From the NCBI GenBank assembly GCA_033557465.1, contig CM066033.1:18229080-18293079 (forward strand): 64,000 nt of DNA, in the 5' to 3' direction. A program made the translations under genes and the position numbers. Under the pieces are notes generated by a model. That model had not been told where the DNA came from, made no database searches, and worked only from the letters and a program-made list of their open reading frames with translations. This document shows, piece after piece, positions 22,727 to 31,080 of this stretch. The stretch comes from Ichthyophis bannanicus. Lineage: Eukaryota; Chordata; Amphibia; Gymnophiona; Ichthyophiidae. Each line of letters begins with the position of its first letter. Position 1 is the first letter of the stretch.

Positions 22727-22910
22727 CAGTGGTTTTTAACCTGGTCCTCTGGGACCTCTAGGCCAGTCAGGTTTTCAGGATATCCACAATGAATATTCAT
22801 GAGACAGATCTACATACTATGGAAGCAGTACATGCAGATCTATCTCATTGTGGATAGCCTGAAAACCTGACTGGCCTGGGGGTCCCATAGGACTGGGCTG
22901 AGAACCACTG
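22727..22910. mobile_element. hAT-type MITE (fold-back, 184 bp)
   Basis: The ends CAGTGGTTTTTAACCTGGTCC and GGACTGGGCTGAGAACCACTG are inverted copies. The arms pair over most of their length, including GGCCAGTCAGGTTTTCAGG and CCTGAAAACCTGACTGGCC. The flanks are CTCTAAGG (22719-22726) and CTCTAGGG (22911-22918), an 8-bp duplication with one change. It is non-coding. Confidence 0.88.
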
Positions 22911-23089
22911 CTCTAGGGTAATGTTTTAGCACATTTCTCCAGGCCAAAAATCATCCTGATGTTATCTAAAAAGCTTTTCACTAGATGAAATTATTCCATT
23001 AAGTATTGATCATGAGACCCTTAGAGTGGACTATGTCATGTTTTCATCGAGGAGATGTTGAATGAAAACATATCACATTAGGAACATAA

Positions 23090-23205
23090 ATGGTTTCTCT
23101 CCAGTGTACGCGTTCAAGAATTCGTAAGCTAACTTTATTAGCAGAGTTTTTATCATATTGTAAACAATTAAGTGGTTCTCTTGGGGGCAATTTATCCAAA
23201 TGGGT
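23090..23205 (-). pseudogene. Decayed C2H2 zinc finger, module A
   Basis: The minus strand reads KLTHLDKLPPREPLNCLQYD, then KNSANKVSLRILERVHWRE. This is a zinc finger (compare FKCSQCDKRFANKASLRIHERIH at 30.5 kb) that has lost the second Cys and the first His. It sits directly beside a LINE tail at 23215, in the same arrangement as modules C and D. Confidence 0.7.
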
Positions 23206-23214
23206 TAGTTTTGC

Positions 23215-24180
23215 ACATAACATGATAGTCATCACTTCTAAAAGAGGGTATGTGCAGAATGATCTCAATCTCTCAAATTTACTGCTAATGCTTGGCGTAG
23301 TACTTGCATCGTGCCAAAGAGAGCCTCCTGCTGGAGTTCATGAGACGAAATATGTATTGGTAATTTGTTACGATGTGGCTTAAAGTTCTCCTTTAGCAGG
23401 CCTATGGCTCCCGATATGATGAGAAATATTTCTGTATCTTTGTCTCACATTTTCTTGGTCTCTGACTGCATTTCTCAATACTTCAGGATCTTCTCCCTCT
23501 CCACGCAATTCACAGAATAGTTCCTTGGAACAGACACCTCTATTATCAATGCCGTTATAGTGTTTCCTATATTGGGTTTCTTTGCATCCAGTTTCTTATC
23601 CATCAGAATGGAAATGTCCCAAGTTTGTCATAACTTCTTCATTCTCTGTAATTCTCTTTTCTGTTACAGTTTTGTTGCAGTGCTTACAGAGTTTCCAGTG
23701 GATGAGACGTGCCACTTTGTTGTGCCTTTCAGTACACAATTCTCTGCCATCTGTACTTTACAACCAGTGACAAGGTGAGTAACCATTTTCAGCTCTTTCT
23801 TATAAAATCTGCATATGTGTTTTACCAGTTTTCTCTGCTCACTGTGAACCATCATGTCCGTAATCCATTGTCCTGGGCTGCAACCATCAATCTCTTATCC
23901 TTAAGTTTAAATTAACCTCTTTGTAACCACTCATGTGTCCTTGTTTGATCAACAAACGGTTCCTGGTGTAATGCTTTATATTTCCCACACTATTTATGGA
24001 ATTTGCCACTTGTTTTTCCTTGTTTGCTGATCTAATTCTTCAAAGAGATTTTTCTCTTGTTTTGCAAATTCTGTTGCTTTCTTCCCTGTATATATTGGTG
24101 GCTTCTCATTCATTCCTTCTGCTTGTTGGATGCCTCTCCTAGTTTAATAATGTAGACAGACTCTGGCTTTTTAATTTTAT
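23215..24180 (-). mobile_element. LINE remnant with restriction-like endonuclease, copy A
   Basis: On the minus strand, decayed coding sequence includes ITENEEVMTTWD, MDKKLDAKKPN, LIIEVSVPRNYSV, EREKILKY and IISGAIGLLKENFKPH. The last part reads ISSHELQQEALFGTMQVL. The KKP(D/N)...IIxVSVP core and the 'GA(I/L)G' block are features of the C-terminal PD-(D/E)XK endonuclease of R4/Rex6- or NeSL-type LINEs. The exact clade cannot be settled. Several stop codons and frameshifts make it inactive. Confidence 0.65.
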
Positions 24181-24228
24181 ACTTTTATAAGGGAGCAATT
24201 TCTCCAAATGGGTGAGTTTTGCACATAC

Positions 24229-26884
24229 AGAAAACACCCCTTAGTGGTGGATTCTGCACATTCTAAGAATCAAGTTCTCATTAAGGAGATCGATGAAGAT
24301 TTAGTCAACTTAAAGTCCTTGGAAGATTTTTCTGAGCGTCATGCAGATCTCCTTAAACAAATTGAGAAATATAGAGCTGATTTGAAAGCGCAAAAAGTTA
24401 AACAAAAATTTTCAAGATGAAAAACGCATGAAGGAGGGAACAATCTATAACTGTTCTTTACGGAGAAGAAACTATTCTGAGTTTTATAAAAGAAACATCA
24501 GTGAGGGAGAAGGTAATTCTACTTATTCCTCTGATTCGAGTACGGAGGGTGGATATTCCGATGGATCTGGCAAGACAGGTGATAAACGTATTGAACAGTC
24601 TAAAGTACAGAGTAAGTCTGGAAATTTTTCGGGGCCCTCGACAAGATCCCGTCGGAAAAAAGTTCATTTTCAGTGACTGACACTGTACTTAATCTATCGA
24701 GTATAACGCTGACATCAGAACAAATGGGTGTTCTATCTAAAGGTCTGTCATTTATTTCTAGCTCTCGTTATGATAGCTTTTCAAGCCATGTAGCTGTTGA
24801 AAGATTTACACGTTTACTTCAATTGAAAGTCTTTTTTGCTGATAAACCATCAGGGTTAGACTCTTCAGTAGTTAGTGTCAAATCCAAATGGACCCCTCCA
24901 GGATCTCCTGATCCGATTATTCATACTTTTAAACACCTTGTATTATCTGATATACAGCGAATTGAGCATAGTCATGTGAATTTTTCTAAGAATTTGTCAA
25001 CTTCAGAATTTAAAGCACTACAAGAGCTATCTAACATGCACACTATTACTATCAAACGCGCTGATAAGGGCGGTGTGGTAGTCGTGATGGACACTTCTGC
25101 TTATTATACTGAAGTATTAGCACAGTTAAATAAGACTCATCACTATAAACGACTGCTGGTAGAGCTTTGCAAAAAGATATTCTTCAAATTACTACTATAG
25201 CTTTGCAAATGGGTTTTCGTACGGAGTGGGAGAAAACCTTTTTGAATCCTATGTTTCCAAAAATACCTGCTTTTTACATTCTTCTGAAGGTACATAAGAG
25301 TTTGTCTAATCCTCCTGGGAGGCCCATCCTGTCGAGCAACGATTCTTTGCTCGAGAGGGTTGGAATTTATCTGGATAAGTTTTTGCGATCAGAAGTTGTG
25401 AAGATCCCTTCGTATATTAAAGATACGACGCACTTTTTACAAATCCTTGAAGAGTTTGAAGATATTAGTCAAGTGACGTGGTTGGCATCTTTGGATGTCG
25501 CTGCCCTCTACACTTCAATACCACAAGATGAGGCTATTTCTATTTTGTCAGAGGTCTGGAATGCTCGCCCCTGTCCACATCAAGTTCCTACTGAATTTTT
25601 AGTACAGTTGGCTGAATTGGCCTTGAAGAGAAATTATTTTGTGTACAAACAAGAGTATTTTCAACAGATTTCGGGTACCGCAATGGGCGCCACGTTCGCC
25701 CCTTCTTTAGCAAATCTTTACATGCATTTTTTTGAACAGCGTTGGGTCTACTCCTCACAGTATGCGCCATTCATTTTGAAGTGGTACCGCTATATTGACG
25801 ATATCTTTTTAGTCTGGAGCGGATCGTGGACTGGTTTAGAAGATTTTTTTGCATATTTAAATGACTGTAATGTACATATTCAGTTTGAGATCAATATTCA
25901 AGAGAGTTCCCTGCATTTTTTAGATGTTGCAGTTATTAAAGGTTCTAGGAAATTTTCTACCACTATATACACTAAACCAACTGATCGTAACACAGTGTTG
26001 CATTTCTCTAGTTTTCATCCAGCTCGTTTGAAGGAGAGTTTGCCTTACTCTCAGCTGCTACGCTGTCGTCGTATATGCTCCTCATCACAGGAATTTGAGA
26101 AACAAGCTAAAGTAATGATAGCTAAATTTCGAGAGAGAGGTTATCCTGTTCCTGTGTTAAAGAAGGCGTATAAAAGAGCTAAATATAACCATCGTGAATG
26201 GCTCTTATGTCTCTCATCATCTGGTAAAGTTTTGGAATTAGTGGATATGCCTTCTACTATGACTTGTGTCCTCCCTTTTTCGAATCTTTCTGGTCAAATT
26301 GTAGCTGCTTTACATAAGCGGTGGAAACTTTTAATGACCCATCCCAAATTGTCTGGATGCTCTCTTCGAGTGGCGTATCAGAGGGGTTTGAATCTGCGGG
26401 ACCGCTTATGTCCGGCGGTCCCTCGTCAACCGACTATGCTGGAAGAGTTTTTTCATACGAGCTGTGGTCGCTGCTCTTTTTGTAAATATATGACTGGTAC
26501 TATTCCTCCTCAATATGTTTCAAAATTGTGTCATCTGTGTCAAAATACAAATTGCAATTCTACTTTTGTGATATACGCTCTTTGGTGCCCATGTTTAAGA
26601 CTCTATGTGGGAAAAACTACCCGCCCTTTGCGAACTAGATTAGCAGAACATAAGTATAGTACCTCTAAAGCTCAACTTGATACACCTTTGGTGCAACATT
26701 AGCTTACCTTTCATCATAGCTTTGAAGATTTATTATGTACAGTTCTGGAGGTGATACCTGCCAATATTCGACGTGGTGATCGAGGATTGCAGCTACTGCG
26801 GAGGGAGCAGAAATGGATATTTACTCTGAATACATTGGTCCCTTGTGGGTTGAATGATAAAATAGACTGGTCCTTATTTTTTTA
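24229..26884 (+). pseudogene. Penelope-like RT / GIY-YIG endonuclease (broken)
   Basis: Three 5' frames (to 24420, 24428-24676, 24673-25200) give an N-terminal part with a coiled-coil-like helix and a Ser-rich linker, then KRADKGGVVVVMD. A phase change near 25185 leads into the main frame to 26702. Its RT blocks are LLKVHKSLSNPPGRPILSS, LDVAALYTSIP (first catalytic Asp), TAMGATFAPSLANLYM and KWYRYIDDIFLVW (catalytic Asp pair). A Cys cluster (CGRCSFCKYM, CHLCQNTNC) precedes the GIY-YIG domain: FVIYALWCPCLRLYVGKTTR and RLAEHK. A TAG at 26701-26703 cuts off about 60 more codons that remain open to 26884. The catalytic residues are intact, and inactivation is by frame breaks and one stop. Confidence 0.88.
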
Positions 26885-27865
26885 GGCCAGCTGCGACTGT
26901 TGCGGTTCTTTTCGCGCTCTTCTTGAGAGTATTTGATTGTTGAAGATTGTCTTTTATGGTGTTGTGTATAAAGTTGTTGAATGGTAGGGGTTTGGTTAAG
27001 GTGTGTGAATTGATTGGCAGATGGTTCTTTAAAGCTGATGACATCAGACGCCGAGGTTGGCCGATATTCTACTAGGAGACACTATATGTGTCCTGTTTTA
27101 CTATAGACTTTGCTATGAGCGATATCTCTTAAGTTTTGGTTCCTGATGAAGCCCTGTGGCGAAACAAAAGCTTTTGTTGAAGAACGGATAGTGAAGCGGC
27201 AACTAATGTATCAGCTTGTGTGAGCCTGTGGGAGCGCTGGAGTGAAATATTTAACAGATAAGTAATGAGATGCTCTCTGAATGAGGTTTCGCGGTGTTAT
27301 CTTTTTAAGAAGTTTATTCTTCTTTTCTTTTGCAGTATTTCATCTATTTTTGCATCACCTTGCTACCCGGAAGATATAACTATTGTTGTTGACATTAGAG
27401 GGCACTCTCCTTATCCATAGAGATAGAGCGGACGTCTCTTGCAGTGTTTTATGTTGGGTGGTTGTTGAAGAGTATGGATGTTGGATTGTATGGGATGCAA
27501 TAGTGTCTAATAGTGTTTGAATTTGTAGGTGTGTATTTGGGTTAGTTGATGTGAATCTCTGTTGAAATTTTAGGAGGGTAAGGTGTTTCTTAGAAAAGCT
27601 AAAGGTTTGTCTTATAATAAAGTATTTCATATTCTTATTAAAGCTATGGACCTATGATGTAAGTGTCCGCCATTTCCCTATAGTGATGAATTTTGCCAAA
27701 TGGAGGGTGAGTAAAACCTGAGGTCCAGTGATAGCTTGGTTTTTGAAAAATTTAGTGCTTTTTAAGTCATTTTCATTGAGAAAAGTGCATTTTTAGGGAT
27801 AGTGGAGTTACTAAGGGGTGTTTTCTGTATGATATTTAGATTTTTCCCTTAGGCGGTGACTTTTT
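26885..27865 (+). other. Penelope-like element 3' non-coding region
   Basis: About 980 bases follow the reading frame and contain the hammerhead-like motif at 27131-27187. Near the end come the inverted 20-mer and a 35-bp tail. No protein-like frame was seen. Penelope-like elements often carry partial tandem copies of this kind of region on both sides, but no second copy is visible upstream, so this copy is 5' incomplete. Confidence 0.6.
27131..27187 (+). ncRNA. Hammerhead-like ribozyme motif of the Penelope-like element
   Basis: The conserved core CTGATGA (27143-27149) is followed by a stem GCC-CTGT-GGC (27151-27160). GAAA (27161-27164) comes next, then the palindrome CAAAAGCTTTTG (27165-27176) and TT. 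Cleavage would fall after 27178. Stem I closes with TTC (27140-27142) pairing GAA (27179-27181), then becomes irregular. Short, self-complementary stem III hammerheads of this kind are known in Penelope-like elements and are expected to work as dimers. Core nucleotides are intact; activity is inferred. Confidence 0.72.
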
Positions 27866-27882
27866 GTGAGTTTTGCACATAC

Positions 27883-28420
27883 CATGACTGTCATGAACCT
27901 CACTCCTAAGCCAGGGTATGTGAGGTATGATCTCAGTCTCTCAAATTTACTGCTAATGCTCAGCATAGTACTTGCTTGTGCCAAAGAGAAGCCTCCCTTT
28001 TGAGTTCCTAAAATGTTACTTGTATAGGTGATTTATCAAGGCATGCTTGGAAATTCCCATTAATTAAGCCTGTGGTACCCAATACAATGGGAAATAACTC
28101 GGTATCTTTCTGCCACATTCTCTTGGTCTTTGCATTTCTTGGCACTTGAAGATTTTATCCCTCTTAATGCAATTCACAGAATAGTCACTTGGAACTGACA
28201 CCGCTATAATCAATGGCGCTCTGGTGTTTTTCTATTTTACCACTATATCTGGCTTCCTCACATCCAGCTTTTTATCGGTCAGAATGGGAGTATCCCAGGT
28301 GATCATAAACTCTTCATTCTCTGTAATTCTTTTAGGGTCATGATCCCAGTGCTTTTCAGGCACAGTGATGTTGTAGTATTTACAGAGTTTCCAACAGATG
28401 AGGCATGCTACTTTATTGTG
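27883..28420 (-). mobile_element. LINE remnant with restriction-like endonuclease, copy B
   Basis: On the minus strand this repeats the copy A order: LCKYYNITV, then RITENEEFMITWD, TDKKLDVRKPDIVV, VSSK-like and a C-terminal tail. It ends in the same sequence (TCATGACAGTCATGGTATGT in reverse) as the other copies. It preserves KPD, which copy A has lost. The Penelope-like element separated its end from the flanking zinc-finger leader at 24181-24228. Confidence 0.65.
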
Positions 28421-28860
28421 AACATATAAATATTTTATCTCCAGTGTCTATTTCTTCATGCATTTGTAGATCAGGTATTTGATTGAAGCTGATCATCTTA
28501 GATATGAAAAAGACTCGTCTCTTTGGCTTTAAAATTTTGAAGTGGCAAGACTGTGTGGTGGCTCCTAATGCAAGCTCTTTTTTAGCTAAAACATTGATGT
28601 TCAGCGTAACTCTGCAGTATCTTTTTGACATCTAAGACAATCACTTTGTTTCCTTTGCTGTTGAAAGTTTGTTACAGCTTTGGATATATGCCGCTCTGAA
28701 GTAGATTTCTGTATATTTGAGCCATGCTGCTTGTGCCCTGACACTTTGGAAATGCTTCTTAAAGATAAGTGACTCCTTTCTGTTTTTGCTTTTGAGATCT
28801 GATTTTGAAGTAATGTGGTTTTGTGAAGTTTTAAAACATTTTTCACAAAGATCATATTAA
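28421..28860 (-). pseudogene. Zinc-finger exon remnant, module B
   Basis: Minus-strand fragments in several phases resemble the linker and first fingers of the intact exon at 31-33 kb. Examples are LCEKCFKTSQNHITSKSDLK near 28845, and a final QMHEEIDTGDKIFICSQ near 28420. The Cys/His spacing is broken in most places. It looks like the 5' part of a duplicated zinc-finger exon whose fingers are lost. Confidence 0.5.
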
Positions 28861-28977
28861 GTTAATATAAAGATTGCTTATTTGTTGGGAGGTGGAATCG
28901 AATGATGAGGCTGAGGTGATCAGAGACCTGCAGTTAAGGGTCCGAAGTGATGCCTGTGGATGCCTCACCTTTCCCTT

Positions 28978-29005
28978 CACATACACACACACATACATAC
29001 ATATA
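28978..29005. repeat. (CA)n/(CATA)n microsatellite
   Basis: ACACACACACATACATACAT occurs between zinc-finger module B and LINE copy C. Confidence 0.85.
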
Positions 29006-29069
29006 TTTCTTGGCACCTTTGAGGTGTTGAGTTTTGTTTGACCCATTGTTTTTTGGTTTTGTTTATTTA

Positions 29070-29394
29070 CTTTTGCACATACTATGACACTCATGAACCT
29101 CACTCCTAAGCCAGGGTATGTAAAGTATCAACTCAGTCTCTAGGATTTACTGCTAACGCTTGCCTTAGTAGTTGCATTGTGCCAAGAGAGTTTCCTTCTG
29201 GAGTTCATAAGACATAACATATATGGGCAATTTGTTAATATGTGACTTGAAGTTCTCCTTTATCAAGCTTGTGGCTCCCACAATGATAGGATATATTTCT
29301 GTCTTTCTGCCACATTTTCTTGGTGCTTCAGAATCTTCTCCCTCTCCACATGAGTCACAGAATAATCACTTGGAATAGACACCTCTCTCCAGTG
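29070..29394 (-). mobile_element. LINE tail with restriction-like endonuclease family, copy C
   Basis: This repeats the 3' portion of copies A and B: TTTTGCACATACTATGACAC, then AACCTCACTCCTAAGCCAGG, GATTTACTGCTAACGCTTG, and the segment encoding the end of the endonuclease domain. It is shorter than copies A and B on its 5' side, where it joins a zinc-finger remnant at 29395. Confidence 0.6.
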
Positions 29395-29515
29395 TGTGTG
29401 CTGTCATTAATTCTCAGTCTAGCTAGCTTTGTTAGCAATCTTTTTATCACATTCAGAACATGTAACTGGTTTCTCTTCTAACAGTTTCTCTAAATGAATT
29501 AGTTTTGTGCATATT
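29395..29515 (-). pseudogene. Decayed C2H2 zinc finger, module C
   Basis: The minus strand reads CTKLIHLEKLLEEKPVTCSE, then CDKKIANKAS followed by a stop and HTHWR-like sequence. The leader (K-L-x-H-L-E/D-K-L) is the same as in modules A and D. One degenerate finger remains. Confidence 0.65.
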
Positions 29516-29519
29516 ACAA

Positions 29520-30140
29520 AGGCTTTAACAAGTGATATCTGTGAAAATTATTCCCCATAATGATTTGCTATTCAATACTAGTGACCACTGAAGAGAGACT
29601 TTTTAACATAAGCAGCCTATATAGCAGTTTTTAAGTAACACCTGATCCAATTCTTTTTATTCTTAAACATGTTGATTTTCAGAAGTCTTTTTATACATAC
29701 ATTTGTTAGTATTAAGAAAAGATGATGACAGCTTTTCTATATCTTATTTTTTTTTAGTCTTTTGGTTACACTCCTGAAGCTCCTTCCTTGCGCTACGCAG
29801 CCACATCGAGTGTACCGCTACTAGCTTCAGCTGTGAAGATAAGTTTTCAAATTGTTTGATGCATTGATGATTATAGGCTTGCAACCAAATCAAATCAAAT
29901 AAGTTGTAGTGAAGGGGTGTTTATGACTTATGAGGATGAGTGACCTAGAACCAAACAAAGGATCCTAATTTTGATTTAAGGCACAAAACTGAGGTCCTTT
30001 CCCCTTCTTTTATATAAGGTTTTTGAATTTGTTTGAGTTTTTTAAAAATTGTATTTGGTGTCATCATTAGGGTGAAAGAATAATTAGAAAAAAATCATTT
30101 TGGGAACAATATTCATAGATTACTTGCGTTGTTAATTATT
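29520..30140. other. No gene seen
   Basis: AT-rich sequence without protein-like frames, terminal repeats or recognisable element ends. Confidence 0.4.
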
Positions 30141-30144
30141 AGTT

Positions 30145-31077
30145 TTGCGCATACCATGACAGTCATGAACCTCACTTCTAAGCCAAGGTATGTGGAGTGC
30201 GATCTCCAGTGTGTATTCTTTCATGCATGTGCAGATTACTTTTTTGATTGAAGCTTTTATCACATTCAGAATATTTAAATTGTTCCAGTCCACTATGAAT
30301 TATTTCATGCTTTCTTTGATCTGATTTTGATATAAAATGTTTATTACATTCAGATCTCAACTCATTTCTCTCCAGATTGTACTCTTTCATGAATTTGTAG
30401 GCCAGTTTTATAAGTAAAGTTTTTAATACATTGAGAACATTTAGATGCCTTCTCTCCAGTATGTATTCTTTCATGAATTCTTAGGCTAGCTTTGTTAGCA
30501 AACCTCTTATCACATTGTGAACATTTAAAAGTTTTTTCTCGGGGCGGTTTCTCCAAATGGGATAATTCTGCACATACTATAACAGTCATGAACCTCACTT
30601 CTAAGCCAGGGTGTGTGGAGTATGATTTCAGTCTCTCAAATTTACTGCTAATGCTCGGCCTAGAACTTGCATTGTACCAAAAAAGCTTCCTTCTAGAGTT
30701 TGTAAGATGTAACCAGCATGGCTAATTTTTTTCTAGTATGTATTCTTTCATGCATTTTTAGATTACCTTTTCACTTTAAGCTTTTATCACAGTCAGAACA
30801 TTTAAATTGTTACATGCCAGTGTTTATTCTCTCATGCATTTGCAGACTAATTTTTTAATTGAAGCTTTTATCAAAGTAGGACATTTAAATGGTTTCAGTC
30901 CACGATGAATTTGTTCATGTATTCTCTGATCGAATTTTGCTATGAAACATTTATCACATTCAGAACACTTAAATCATTTCTCTCCAGAGTTTACTCTTTC
31001 ATGACATTTTAGGCCACTTTTACAAGTAAAGCTTTTAACACATTGAGAACATTTAAATTGCTTCTTTCCAGTGTGAA
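30145..31077 (-). pseudogene. Zinc-finger remnants and LINE tail, module D and lost C-terminus of the main exon
   Basis: From 31077 down, the minus strand continues the finger array of the adjacent exon in another phase. It reads [15 protein letters not shown] and CDKCFIAKFDQRIHEQIH with stops between. A LINE tail occupies 30720-30560. Then 30598-30178 gives [40 protein letters not shown] and SECDKSFNQKSNLHMHERIH, again with frame changes. So at least six more fingers once followed the present stop codon or belonged to a neighbouring paralogue. A second LINE-tail boundary lies at about 30145-30200. Confidence 0.7.
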
Positions 31078-31080
31078 TTC

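Larger units (their letters stand above)
24229..27865 (+). mobile_element. Penelope-like retroelement, complete insertion
   Basis: GTGAGTTTTGCACATAC occurs at 24212-24228 and again at 27866-27882, a 17-bp target duplication bracketing 3.64 kb. The target is the zinc-finger/LINE-tail junction sequence that is repeated in this cluster. The left edge ATACAGAAAACACCCCTTAG (24225-24244) is found inverted at 27811-27830, leaving a 35-bp tail. The element encodes an RT with a C-terminal GIY-YIG endonuclease, and it has a hammerhead-like motif in its 3' non-coding part. The Cys-rich insert between RT and GIY-YIG fits the Neptune/Poseidon groups of vertebrates. Confidence 0.88.
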
